A program made the translations under genes and the position numbers. The notes below the pieces were generated by a model. It was not told the DNA's origin and made no database searches. It saw only the letters and a list, made by a program, of their open reading frames with translations. This document shows positions 20,493 to 27,483 of a DNA stretch of 35,906 nucleotides, one piece after another; position 1 is the first letter of the stretch; each line of letters starts with the position of its first letter. The stretch comes from a virus, in the IMG/VR virus record IMGVR_UViG_3300023171_000031, positions 1-35,906 of that record; one strand, written 5' to 3'.

Positions 20493-21025
20493 CGCAAAGC
20501 CTCCTGCAACAACTCACTCTCGCCTAAGGTCAGCGTACCCTCGCACGTCCGCCACAATCCCCAATCGTCCTGCATCATTAGGTCGAGCATCGCGCGTTTC
20601 TCCTTGAGATACACGCGAGCGAAGTCAGGATCATGCATAACGATGCTCGACGTATTGCTAATCAAATCCGCGTATTTAACCGCCTGACAATGCATAGACG
20701 TGCCAGCGATGCGCTCGCGTTCCTTACGCTTGCGCTCCGCCCGATTGCCGCCAGTACCAGCGGGATATTGATCGGTTAGCCCGTCCACCAAATCGGCCAC
20801 GTCCTCGCCAAAGCGCCTGCGGATGGCGTCCAAGGTCACAGGACAATCCTCCACCACATCGTGCAGCACGGCGGCGCACAACATAGCCTCATCGCGGACG
20901 CCGTGATCGTGCAGGATCGTCATCACCTCGATTGGGTGGACGATGTAGGGCAAGTTGCTGTACTTCCGCACCTGCCCAGCGTGCGCCGTGGCCGCGAAGG
21001 CGATAGACTCATCAATCTTGCTCAC
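20489..21025 (-). CDS. HD-domain hydrolase, SpoT/Mesh1-like
   Basis: 178 residues. AHAGQVRKYSNLPYIVHP with His30, AAVLHDVVED with His55-Asp56 and the ED pair at 59-60, and KYADLISN with Asp120 and Asn124 follow the (p)ppGpp hydrolase pattern of SpoT and Mesh1. If active it could lower alarmone levels, but other phosphohydrolase substrates are possible. The GTG overlaps the stop of the nucleotidyltransferase gene. Confidence 0.82.
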   Translation of the reverse strand: MSKIDESIAFAATAHAGQVRKYSNLPYIVHPIEVMTILHDHGVRDEAMLCAAVLHDVVEDCPVTLDAIRRRFGEDVADLVDGLTDQYPAGTGGNRAERKRKERERIAGTSMHCQAVKYADLISNTSSIVMHDPDFARVYLKEKRAMLDLMMQDDWGLWRTCEGTLTLGESELLQEALR

Positions 21026-21993
21026 AACTGGCTCCGATACATTTCGAGGATTAGCGCATCAGCAATGCTGGCGTCGGATTTGGCGGGCAATGGCGAACGC
21101 TCACTAGCCAAATGAACCTCCGCAACCAAGCGCTCCAATAGATCGCTTACCTCGGAATACGGCACGCGACCAGCCTTGATTTCCACCAATTCCGCTGCGT
21201 CTGGACGCGGAAACGTGATTACGCCGGTTGTCAGCAACTCGATAGCCTGTCGTGCCACACGGACGGCGTGCGACATGGCCTTCCAATCGATGCCCTCATT
21301 CGTCATGGCGGCGCGAGCGCGTTCCCCATAGTTCTCCCATACCTTGTTATAAACCGCATACGCCTCGTTGATGCTGACATTCATCGGCATTTTACGGTCG
21401 CAAACATCAATATGCCAGCAATCCACGCCATGCTGCGATTGAATGTTGACAAACGAAGCATGTTCTTGGCTTTCGGCAAAAGCACGCAACTCGGGCTCGA
21501 TATCACCTAGCTTATGCACGTTCAGCGATGCAGGGCCGATGATATCCAGAACGGCGCGGATAGCCGCCATGCGGGAGCCTTTTATGCCGTATTTTGCAGC
21601 CTGCCGAACGCAATATCCGACGAAACCTTTGCATTCTCGGTTGAGCAATGTGCGGCCAACGGCTTGCACATCTAGCCAAGCCGTATCCGTGAACGTCATA
21701 GCAGATTGCGGTGCGAACAGGATTTCCGTCGCTACGGTGTCCCCCTTCATCAGCATCTCGAAAAACTTCTGCAAAGAATAGCTGTCACTATCGATCGCGT
21801 TGGCGTCATTCTTCAAAGTGCCGCTTGCCTTGCTGGCAACGCCCTCGTTGATGACGTTTTCTGCGCGCTGTAGAACGATTGCATCGCCCGATGGCAAATG
21901 CACGCCCTTGAAATCCTGATCGGACGTAGGCGTGTTGGTGCCGTATAAATGGGAGCCGTGCTTGACACGAACTAGCTGACGAACCCCACTCAT
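21022..21993 (-). CDS. Pol-beta-type nucleotidyltransferase (RlaP-like)
   Basis: 323 residues. GSHLYGTNTPTSDQDFKG at 13-30 has the GS and Asp25/Asp27 of the nucleotidyltransferase fold, and SDQDFKGV fits the RlaP/RNA-repair-type sequence family. A long helical remainder follows. RlaP-like proteins occur next to RNA ligases in repair modules, but no RNA ligase is visible in this window. Genes 20.0-22.3 kb are coupled by short overlaps, so HAD, HD and this enzyme may act on the same substrates; that is inference. Confidence 0.78.
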   Translation of the reverse strand: MSGVRQLVRVKHGSHLYGTNTPTSDQDFKGVHLPSGDAIVLQRAENVINEGVASKASGTLKNDANAIDSDSYSLQKFFEMLMKGDTVATEILFAPQSAMTFTDTAWLDVQAVGRTLLNRECKGFVGYCVRQAAKYGIKGSRMAAIRAVLDIIGPASLNVHKLGDIEPELRAFAESQEHASFVNIQSQHGVDCWHIDVCDRKMPMNVSINEAYAVYNKVWENYGERARAAMTNEGIDWKAMSHAVRVARQAIELLTTGVITFPRPDAAELVEIKAGRVPYSEVSDLLERLVAEVHLASERSPLPAKSDASIADALILEMYRSQL

Positions 21994-22289
21994 GGCTGCA
22001 CCGTGGATGCTTGGGCGCGAGCAACCTCAAGGTTGTAGCGCATGGCTTCTGCGTGATACTCGCTGCTTGGGATCGCATTCATCGGAACCATGCCGCGCGA
22101 ATACATTTGGCCAACTTGGGCCAGACACGACGCCCGATCGATGCCGAACAGGCACACCGAGCTTCCGGGTCCGCCTTGGTAGGCGATGGCTTTCCATCCG
22201 CCTGCCCACTGGTCAACCGTGAACTGGCCCACGATTTCCTTGGCCTCTTCGGCAGCGATCTGCTCGCGGAGCCCTACTACGGAGGTCAT
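21990..22289 (-). CDS. Hypothetical protein
   Basis: 99 residues, ATG overlapping the previous stop (ATGA). A compact N-terminal alpha/beta region (WAGGWKAIAYQGGPGSSVCL) and a helical C-terminus are visible. No family recognised. Its stop overlaps the start of the nucleotidyltransferase, so it belongs to that chain. Confidence 0.7.
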   Translation of the reverse strand: MTSVVGLREQIAAEEAKEIVGQFTVDQWAGGWKAIAYQGGPGSSVCLFGIDRASCLAQVGQMYSRGMVPMNAIPSSEYHAEAMRYNLEVARAQASTVQP

Positions 22290-22636
22290 GAGGATGACTC
22301 CGGGGTAGCGGGGAGAGCGGCGGCGCGATAAGCGGCCAATGCGGCCTGAAACTGAGGCGTGTCGTCGTAGCTACCCTTGGCGTAGGACATGTTGCCCCAA
22401 CAACTATCGGGCGGTGTCATTGCTCGCTGTTGAGCGTGCATGATCGCGCGCACTGCCAAGACATCCGCATCCGGATCCGGTTTTAGCAGTCCGAGCCCTG
22501 CTATGACTGCAGGTACGACATACCGATACGCATCCCAGCGCCGGGCCATAAACTCCATCTTATTGGAGTCGAGATCAGCAAGGCGCTCGGCAAATGCCTG
22601 CGCTTCAGCAAGCGTCATTGGTTCAATGTCGCTCAT
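22286..22636 (-). CDS. Hypothetical helical protein
   Basis: About 116 residues from the ATG at 22636, which has GGAGC upstream and overlaps the Rmf-like gene stop by 3 nt. An upstream in-frame ATG would lie inside that gene. The first half is a helix (SDIEPMTLAEAQAFAERLADL). Function unknown. Confidence 0.7.
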   Translation of the reverse strand: MSDIEPMTLAEAQAFAERLADLDSNKMEFMARRWDAYRYVVPAVIAGLGLLKPDPDADVLAVRAIMHAQQRAMTPPDSCWGNMSYAKGSYDDTPQFQAALAAYRAAALPATPESSS

Positions 22637-22803
22637 GAGGATGCTCCTGAGGTAAGGGTGGCGTTCTGCCGAGCAACCATCCACCCCTCTCGCCACTGCC
22701 CCCACTTCACGCTCCCGCGCGCATACAGGCACCCATCAGCGGTAACGCCACGGCCATAAGCGCAAACGCCTTCTCCGTAGGCTGGGGATTTAGTGTCAAT
22801 CAT
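22633..22803 (-). CDS. Rmf/CrpP-like small protein
   Basis: 56 residues with the pattern AYGEGVCAYGRGVTADGC then LYARGSVKWGQWREGWMVAR, that is A...G..A...G....C followed by W..GW. This is the layout of the Rmf/CrpP family. Rmf binds ribosomes; phage members are uncharacterised, so ribosome binding is not shown. It sits in the accessory operon beside the RNA-related enzymes. Confidence 0.65.
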   Translation of the reverse strand: MIDTKSPAYGEGVCAYGRGVTADGCLYARGSVKWGQWREGWMVARQNATLTSGASS

Positions 22804-22891
22804 TATACAACGTTCCCTTAATAAGTTTGCCCATCACGATCCCCAGCGGTAGTTGGGCGGCAAGCCATGCCGCGATGATAACAGCGGTCAC
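22796..22891 (-). CDS. 31-aa membrane peptide
   Basis: A GTG start overlaps the previous stop (GTGA). The product TAVIIAAWLAAQLPLGIVMG plus KLIKGTLYND is one transmembrane helix and a short basic tail. It overlaps the Rmf-like gene start by 8 nt. Confidence 0.52.
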   Translation of the reverse strand: MTAVIIAAWLAAQLPLGIVMGKLIKGTLYND

Positions 22892-23028
22892 TTCCCCGCC
22901 TCCCCGCCAGACACACGCACCAACCGCCCCTTGCTCTCGCGCAGCTTGCCCGCCTTACGGTCGGCGTCCAGCTTGCGCGCGCGGGCGAGCATGTCGTTTC
23001 GGAAGTCGTTTGCGGCGGTGGGGGTCAT
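22888..23028 (-). CDS. 46-aa basic micro-protein
   Basis: The ATG at 23028 has CAGGAG about 7 nt upstream and follows a promoter. MTPTAANDFRNDMLARARKL and the basic helical remainder (DADRKAGKLRESKGRLVRV) could bind nucleic acid, which is speculative. First gene of a long minus operon. Confidence 0.6.
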   Translation of the reverse strand: MTPTAANDFRNDMLARARKLDADRKAGKLRESKGRLVRVSGGEAGK

Positions 23029-23054
23029 GTGCGTTCTCCTGTTGCTATGGCATT

Positions 23055-23082
23055 ACTGTATAGGGTTGTGGGGTAGCGTCAA
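23055..23082 (-). promoter_or_regulatory. Promoter, TTGACG-16-TACAGT (minus strand)
   Basis: TTGACG (23082-23077) and TACAGT (23060-23055) are 16 bp apart. The TTGACG overlaps the TGA stop of the gene upstream. It drives the 46-aa gene and those after it. Confidence 0.7.
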
Positions 23083-23390
23083 CATAAATCTTTCACATCC
23101 AATGGATTTATCAAAGACCGATATCCTCCGTTCCATTTTAACTTACCGACAAGTCGCCATGCGTATCCCATGGCCTTACTCCGCGTTCTAATTTTATCGC
23201 ATGGAAACGCTCGAACATCATACCCCTTCTGATCATACAAACATTGCAGAAGGCCATTGTTAATAGGGACTTTTATTCCCGCATCTTTGGCCTCCATAGC
23301 AGTAACACCGCATGGCCTTAGCGCCATAATTAAAAATTTTCGGGCTTGTGATCCTTTTGCGGGAGGCCTGCCAAAGCCAACTCTACGCAT
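23079..23390 (-). CDS. Basic protein with HTH-like region
   Basis: 103 residues, strongly basic. FLIMALRPCGVTAMEAKDAG looks like a helix-turn-helix, and a basic C-terminal part follows (KAMGYAWRLVGKLKWNGGYR). Regulatory role is inferred only. Its TGA stop is part of the -35 of the next promoter. Confidence 0.65.
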   Translation of the reverse strand: MRRVGFGRPPAKGSQARKFLIMALRPCGVTAMEAKDAGIKVPINNGLLQCLYDQKGYDVRAFPCDKIRTRSKAMGYAWRLVGKLKWNGGYRSLINPLDVKDLC

Positions 23391-23685
23391 CCTCCGTCAC
23401 CCGTCCCGGCGACAGCGACCGGATAAGCGAGATGAACTCGGGGGAGGCTGGTGGGAGTTTTTGGAAGCGGTGCGCGGAATAACCTGCAAACAAGCCGTCC
23501 TGCTCGTTACGAACGCCCATAAGGTTCAACCCCTGAATGCCATCCTCGGGATCAATCCAAGCCGCCGTAACACGAAATACAGCGCCCTTGGATAGACCGA
23601 AAGGACAGCCTGGGTATGGCGTCTCGCGACATGGGCTATCGTCCACGCAAACCGCTAAGTCGCCCACTTGGAATTCATCAGCCAT
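23383..23685 (-). CDS. Small beta-barrel-like hypothetical protein
   Basis: 100 residues from the ATG at 23685 with GGGG upstream; the frame is open further but would run through the gene before it. ADEFQVGDLAVCVDDSPCRE and GAVFRVTAAWIDPEDGIQGL are beta-strand rich, as in SH3-like folds, and six Cys-free residues in the C-terminal part are helical. Family not recognised. Confidence 0.68.
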   Translation of the reverse strand: MADEFQVGDLAVCVDDSPCRETPYPGCPFGLSKGAVFRVTAAWIDPEDGIQGLNLMGVRNEQDGLFAGYSAHRFQKLPPASPEFISLIRSLSPGRVTEDA

Positions 23686-23974
23686 CATAATCCCCCCGCA
23701 TCTCAGCCCTGCACTCAGCAGCATCAGCAAGCATGGCGGCATAATCCTCCATACACTCTTGACGCAATTCCTCACTATCGACAAACGTCTCTAGCACGTC
23801 GTCGGGCATATCGCCCATCTTCACAATAACGGACTGCACCTCTACCGAAGCGTCCTCTGGTGGCTGTTCCATACTGCCACAGTAGCCCGCGTAATAGCTA
23901 TACGACACGCACACCTCCGCCTCATGCTCCATATCGTCTGCGTCCGTCCAGACGTGGCTTGTGTGGAATTTCAT
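23678..23974 (-). CDS. Acidic hypothetical protein
   Basis: 98 residues starting at the ATG (23974), preceded by AAAGGAT. It has a strand-rich start (KFHTSHVWTDADDMEHEAEV) and a very acidic C-terminal half. The start overlaps the stop of an upstream frame (ATGA), which hints that the true gene before it ends there. Confidence 0.7.
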   Translation of the reverse strand: MKFHTSHVWTDADDMEHEAEVCVSYSYYAGYCGSMEQPPEDASVEVQSVIVKMGDMPDDVLETFVDSEELRQECMEDYAAMLADAAECRAEMRGDYDG

Positions 23975-24086
23975 GCCCAATATCCTTTATACTGTGCGGC
24001 GTAAGCCTTGAGAATTTCCTCATCGCCACAATCATAAGCGCGCAGATCGCACCGATTACCCCGCTCTTAAAGGCCTCCCAATTCAC
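23922..24086 (-). CDS. Small protein, possibly frameshifted (membrane-like frame)
   Basis: GTG at 24086 overlaps the previous stop (GTGA) and opens a 54-aa frame with a hydrophobic helix (GVIGAICALMIVAM). The neighbouring frame gives a coherent end, NRCDLRAYDCGDEEILKAYA then AQYKGYWA, whose TGA overlaps the next ATG (ATGA), but it has no start codon. The frames could join by a -1 shift at GGGG (24062-24059). Both readings are plausible; the true product is unresolved. Confidence 0.4.
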   Translation of the reverse strand: MNWEAFKSGVIGAICALMIVAMRKFSRLTPHSIKDIGHEIPHKPRLDGRRRYGA

Positions 24087-24316
24087 TTCCCCTCTCCCCG
24101 AGCTTTGGCAAGAGCGGCGCGGGCGGCTTGGAGTGCATTCGCATATGCGAGCATTGTCGCCACCTCGTCAGCATCGCTGTCCGCCATGTCATTGTAGGCC
24201 ACGAAAACCTCAAGCGCCTCCACCAAATCCGGTGCGGCATCCCGCATACGTTCGATTGCGTAATGATGAGATAGTACGGCATCAATCTCGGCTTTGGTGA
24301 TATGCACAACACCCAT
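24083..24316 (-). CDS. Helical hypothetical protein
   Basis: About 77 residues from the ATG at 24316 (TGATG overlap). ERMRDAAPDLVEALEVFVAY and ARAALAKARGEGK are helices of the sort common in small phage proteins. The stop overlaps the GTG of the next gene. No specific function. Confidence 0.72.
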   Translation of the reverse strand: MGVVHITKAEIDAVLSHHYAIERMRDAAPDLVEALEVFVAYNDMADSDADEVATMLAYANALQAARAALAKARGEGK

Positions 24317-24540
24317 CACTTGCGCTCCCGTTCGGCGAGGAGGGCGTCTGCGGTGGCGTATGCATCACGAGCAAGCGACACGCGATCATCCGTCTTGCCA
24401 CCGTACATAGCATTGCTGGCTAGCAGCCCGGCCATTGCCTTGATTGCCGCATAATCACGAAGCGTCATGCCCGGTTCTGCCGGATAAAGGTCATCATTTG
24501 GTCCGACCGTATAGGGTGCGGGAAAAGCCATTAACGTCAT
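24316..24540 (-). CDS. Small hypothetical protein
   Basis: 74 residues from the ATG at 24540, with GGAGGAATGAGTG in front. EPGMTLRDYAAIKAMAGLLA is a motif seen in many small phage proteins of unknown role. It opens the long minus accessory operon under its own promoter. Confidence 0.74.
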   Translation of the reverse strand: MTLMAFPAPYTVGPNDDLYPAEPGMTLRDYAAIKAMAGLLASNAMYGGKTDDRVSLARDAYATADALLAERERK

Positions 24541-24571
24541 CACTCATTCCTCCGCGTCAAAATAACGCCCC

Positions 24572-24599
24572 ACCCTACCGCCTATATCGCACCCGTCAA
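24572..24599 (-). promoter_or_regulatory. Promoter, TTGACG-16-TAGGGT (minus strand)
   Basis: TTGACG (24599-24594) and TAGGGT (24577-24572) are 16 bp apart on the minus strand. It drives the genes from 24540 downwards. The gap 24544-24695 also holds a TATAAT at 24624-24629 without a good -35. Confidence 0.68.
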
Positions 24600-24695
24600 G
24601 GTTTATTATCGCACGGTGGATGATATAATTCCGTTGACATGGCTGGTGGCTTTAGGCTGTCGGAAGGTGTGGGTGCGGGCCGGTGAAAATAACAA

Positions 24696-24723
24696 TTGAC
24701 ACACCCCGCGCGGGCGTTATCGT
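24696..24723 (+). promoter_or_regulatory. Promoter, TTGACA-16-TATCGT
   Basis: TTGACA (24696-24701) and TATCGT (24718-24723) are 16 bp apart, with AACAATTGACACACC in front, the same flank as other promoters here. It begins the plus accessory unit at 24751. Confidence 0.7.
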
Positions 24724-24750
24724 GGTGGGCGTTGATATGGAGAAATTGAA

Positions 24751-24948
24751 ATGATCGATTGGACGAAGCCTATCGAGGCGGTGCATGAAGCGACTGGCGA
24801 AGTGGTCGCAATCACGGATGCAGTATGGGATGAGCCTGACTATCGAACCATGTTATTGCGTGGTGGGATGCCGACCTATTTCATGCGGGGTAGCGGCATC
24901 GCTGCTGGTACTGGCTGGCGCGCTCGCAACGTGGAGGACGCAGCATGA
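24751..24948 (+). CDS. Small hypothetical protein
   Basis: 65 residues, ATG preceded by GGAGAAATTGAA. EAVHEATGEVVAITDAVWDE and a second half with RGGMPTYFMRGSGI form what looks like a small beta domain. The stop overlaps the next ATG (ATGA). No family assigned. Confidence 0.72.
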   Translation: MIDWTKPIEAVHEATGEVVAITDAVWDEPDYRTMLLRGGMPTYFMRGSGIAAGTGWRARNVEDAA

Positions 24949-25235
24949 CCCAGGTATTGCAGGTGGATCGCGAGGCGGCGTGGCCTTACCGCCCCTCATG
25001 CTACAAGGATGTCGGCAATACTCGCACCCTGTGGATGGCCGGCACTTACGATGCCAGTGCCCGCATTATCCAAGCCTTCGCCGCCCACCGCGAGGAGGCT
25101 GTGGCGGGGTTGGTGAGGGTTTTGGAGCGGATTGCGGATGGCCCTTGGCCTGATACGGTAGATGGCCCTGTCGCCCAAGCCAGATGGGACGAGATGATCG
25201 CCCGCAATGCCCTCGCCACTTATGGGAAGGAATGA
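24945..25235 (+). CDS. Hypothetical protein
   Basis: 96 residues overlapping the previous stop. It has an aromatic N-terminal part (RPSCYKDVGNTRTLWMAGTY) and a helical C-terminus with GLVRVLERIADGPWPDT. It lies in a four-gene coupled chain. Function unknown. Confidence 0.72.
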   Translation: MTQVLQVDREAAWPYRPSCYKDVGNTRTLWMAGTYDASARIIQAFAAHREEAVAGLVRVLERIADGPWPDTVDGPVAQARWDEMIARNALATYGKE

Positions 25236-25238
25236 GAG

Positions 25239-25547
25239 ATGACTAAGACTGCGATGGAAATGTTGGATCGGATGGAGGCGTTAGTGCGCCGACTAGCTGC
25301 GCACGATGAAGCGATGGGAGGTAGGGCTGTAATACCATTGGGTATGCTCGCAGAAGCCCGCGCAATAGTCGCCGAGCTTCCCGAGCCGGTTGATGCTGAT
25401 CTTTTGACGGCTAGGGAATTAGCGGCGCTTGGACAGGTACATAGCACCGCTGCCGAAAAATATCGCAAGGGCATGTACGATAATGACACGTGCATCAAGC
25501 AGACAGTACAAGCCCTCCGCCACGCCCGTGAAGAAGGAGTGAAGTGA
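25239..25547 (+). CDS. Helical hypothetical protein
   Basis: 102 residues, ATG preceded by GGAATGAGAG. EMLDRMEALVRRLAAHDEAM and a long helical remainder with AALGQVHSTAAEKYRKGMYD. It resembles the next gene in layout (helical, RAIV...DADLLTAR-type motif in both), so the two could be paralogues. The stop overlaps the next start. Confidence 0.72.
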   Translation: MTKTAMEMLDRMEALVRRLAAHDEAMGGRAVIPLGMLAEARAIVAELPEPVDADLLTARELAALGQVHSTAAEKYRKGMYDNDTCIKQTVQALRHAREEGVK

Positions 25548-25903
25548 TGGTTGAGCGTATATGGGGAATGCCAATCCCTCCAGAGAAGGGCCAGCCCTCC
25601 CCCGACCTCCAAGCCCGCTGCGTGGCACTGGTGGAGCGACTTTCCACCTATTCCAGCCGAGAGCATCACGTTACCGAGATGCTGATAGCTGCTGACGAAG
25701 CCCGAGCCATCATGTCTGAGATGCGGCCGGCCGATCCGGATATCCTCCTAGCCCGAGATATTGTATTCGCCGATCACGTCGAAATGGGTAACACCAATCT
25801 GGATCGGACCGAACTCGATAGCGGCAAGCTGGACAATGAGCGCCCCATGCGCCTAACCCTCACCGCACTACGCCGTGGCCGTGAGTTGGAGCGTGGGAAA
25901 TGA
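25547..25903 (+). CDS. Helical hypothetical protein, possible paralogue of 25239 gene
   Basis: 118 residues from the ATG at 25547 with AAGGAG 7 nt upstream. RCVALVERLSTYSSREHHVT and EMRPADPDILLARDIVF parallel segments in the preceding gene (VRRLAAHDEAM and EPVDADLLTARELA), and both end in a similar helix, ALRHAREEG versus ALRRGRELE. Duplication is likely. Function unknown. Confidence 0.72.
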   Translation: MVERIWGMPIPPEKGQPSPDLQARCVALVERLSTYSSREHHVTEMLIAADEARAIMSEMRPADPDILLARDIVFADHVEMGNTNLDRTELDSGKLDNERPMRLTLTALRRGRELERGK

Positions 25904-26037
25904 TTGAGTGGATCGGCTGGACGGCTCTTAATGCCGGTGGCGCGGCATTGCTATTCCAAGGCAATTGGGCCGGAGCCATGATCTGGATCGGCGGCGGGTT
26001 GCTGTCTTGGAACCGTATTGGGCCGGGACGAAAATAG
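25900..26037 (+). CDS. 45-aa membrane protein
   Basis: ATG overlaps the previous stop (ATGA). MIEWIGWTALNAGGAALLF, a small polar turn and GAMIWIGGGLLSW give two hydrophobic helices and a basic tail (NRIGPGRK). Role unknown. Confidence 0.62.
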   Translation: MIEWIGWTALNAGGAALLFQGNWAGAMIWIGGGLLSWNRIGPGRK

Positions 26038-26040
26038 TTG

Positions 26041-26068
26041 TTGACTACCCAGCGATGGGTGGTAGGGT
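26041..26068 (+). promoter_or_regulatory. Promoter, TTGACT-16-TAGGGT
   Basis: TTGACT (26041-26046) and TAGGGT (26063-26068) are 16 bp apart, right after a stop codon. AGGAGG lies downstream, 5 nt before the ATG of the 64-aa gene. Confidence 0.7.
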
Positions 26069-26095
26069 GTGGGCAGGATTTAACAGGAGGAAGAA

Positions 26096-26290
26096 ATGAA
26101 CAAGAAAGGCTCTTACGGCAGTACTTATCGCACCGAACATGGGCATCCTTGGGATGGCAATGTAGCGTATAATCCCGGCATGACGGTCACACACAACGGC
26201 AGAACGTGGAAAGCTGGTCCCACCGGCATCCACAATCCCGCTTTCGAACCCGGTGGTTTTCAGCCGTCTGGTTATTGGATTGAGGTGTGA
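26096..26290 (+). CDS. Carbohydrate-binding-module-like small protein
   Basis: 64 residues with a strong AGGAGG. PWDGNVAYNPGMTVTHNGRT then TWKAG..., and W near the end (SGYWIEV), is the pattern of the small chitin/glycan-binding CBM5/12 fold: aromatic-YxxGxxVxxxGxxW...W. It is the first gene of the unit with the Mom-like enzyme. Binding to sugars is inferred and the protein may instead be a structural mimic. Confidence 0.62.
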   Translation: MNKKGSYGSTYRTEHGHPWDGNVAYNPGMTVTHNGRTWKAGPTGIHNPAFEPGGFQPSGYWIEV

Positions 26291-26961
26291 AAGACTTCAC
26301 CGTAATCCCCTGCACCAAGCGCGATGCGGACGCCATAGTCACCGCTCGACACTACAGCCGCAAGCCTAGCATATTTTGGAAAGGCTTTGCGTTGGTGCGG
26401 GGCGGGCAGATTGAAGGCGTAGCAGTCTATGGCCAGCCGTCAGCGGCGATCCAGAAACACGCGTTCCATGAGCGCAGCTTCCGCCTTTACGAGCTATCCC
26501 GCGTTGTAGTGCAGACGCCCGAGCGTAATGCTGCCAGTTTTCTCATAGGCCGCTCTCTTCAAATGCTAGAGACACCATGCGCTGTAGTGTCCTATGCTGA
26601 TAGCGCATGGGGGCACACAGGCTGCATATATCAGGCGACAAATTGGTTATACACTGGCGCAACGAAATCACACGACCACCTGTATCTCATTGATGGTGTC
26701 GCGACACACCCAATGACGCTCCGGGATCGTGGTATTACCAATCCGAAAGAGTGGGCGAGGTTGAACGACATTGAGACAGTGCCGCCAAAGGAAAAGCATC
26801 GATATTTCTATATGCTTGGTGGCAAGCGTGATCGGCGATTGATGCGGGACACTTTGCGATATCCGGCAATGCCGTATCCTAAAGGAGAGGCAAATAGGTA
26901 TGATGATGGGGAGCGGGTAGAAATATCGATGGATGATGGTTCTGGTGATCTTTTCTGTTGA
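26287..26961 (+). CDS. Mom-like DNA modification (adenine methylcarbamoylation family) protein
   Basis: 224 residues with a GTG start overlapping the previous stop. YELSRVVVQTPERNAASFLI, then CAVVSYADSAWGHTGCIYQA and NWLYTG, matches the GNAT-like Mom family that modifies adenine in phage DNA and so blocks many restriction enzymes. The SYADS (residues 102-106), GH (109-110) and Y..NW signatures are intact. It is followed by a promoter whose TTGACA overlaps its stop TGA. No accessory Com-type regulator is obvious. Confidence 0.82.
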   Translation: MKDFTVIPCTKRDADAIVTARHYSRKPSIFWKGFALVRGGQIEGVAVYGQPSAAIQKHAFHERSFRLYELSRVVVQTPERNAASFLIGRSLQMLETPCAVVSYADSAWGHTGCIYQATNWLYTGATKSHDHLYLIDGVATHPMTLRDRGITNPKEWARLNDIETVPPKEKHRYFYMLGGKRDRRLMRDTLRYPAMPYPKGEANRYDDGERVEISMDDGSGDLFC

Positions 26962-26985
26962 CACGGAGCGGTCATGCCCTAAAAG
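26958..26985 (+). promoter_or_regulatory. Promoter, TTGACA-16-TAAAAG
   Basis: TTGACA (26958-26963) and TAAAAG (26980-26985) are 16 bp apart; the -35 includes the stop codon of the Mom-like gene. It drives the genes from 27017. Confidence 0.66.
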
Positions 26986-27016
26986 GGGTGTAACGAAACG
27001 CAAACGGAGATATGAG

Positions 27017-27298
27017 ATGAGCCATACGATTAGTGCACAGAAAGCGGATGGCTTCCATGTCGAGGTCCGAGACTGGAACGGCAGAGTTTTCCACCAGTCA
27101 AAGCACCATAGCCGCAGCGATGCGCAGCGGGCAGCGGAAATTGCAGAGCGCATGGTTACACTGCAAGGAAGTCAATCGCTGGCACTTGAATGCGGCTGCG
27201 ATAAGTGGACTTGCATTACCTGCTCCAATGATCGGCTCGGGTACATCGCACCTAACACCCTCTCCGACGACGAATTGCTGCGGGAGTTGGGGGAGTGA
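27017..27298 (+). CDS. Small zinc-binding-like hypothetical protein
   Basis: 93 residues; the ATG at 27017 is chosen because GGAGATATGAG lies in front, while the frame is open upstream inside the promoter. SAQKADGFHVEVRDWNGRVF is beta-rich and a CGCDKWTCITCSND cluster near residue 60-75 could bind zinc. The stop overlaps the next GTG (GTGA). Confidence 0.7.
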   Translation: MSHTISAQKADGFHVEVRDWNGRVFHQSKHHSRSDAQRAAEIAERMVTLQGSQSLALECGCDKWTCITCSNDRLGYIAPNTLSDDELLRELGE

Positions 27299-27483
27299 GT
27301 GGTATCGTTAAGCCATGCCCTTGGTGTCACGGCACTAACCTGAATTGGACGGTATCGCCCTATTCTCGGCACGTCGTTCCAGAATGTGATGACTGCCAAG
27401 CTAAGGGGCCGCCGATGTACTACACGGGTCATGATCGGGACGGCAGAAACGCCACCGCGATTAATTCGTGGAATGCGCGATGA
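27295..27483 (+). CDS. Lar-like zinc-ribbon protein
   Basis: 62 residues. KPCPWCHG (Cys8, Cys11) and CDDCQAKGP (Cys31, Cys34), then the RNATAINSWNAR end, match Lar-like proteins as in the gene at 1522, but without its C-terminal extension. Its neighbours include the Mom-like enzyme. Antirestriction is inferred from the family name. Confidence 0.78.
   Translation: MSGIVKPCPWCHGTNLNWTVSPYSRHVVPECDDCQAKGPPMYYTGHDRDGRNATAINSWNAR

Noticed and set aside
24633-24660. TTGACA at about 24634 as another promoter
   Set aside because: There is no acceptable -10 at 16-18 bp. The site at 24696 fits much better.
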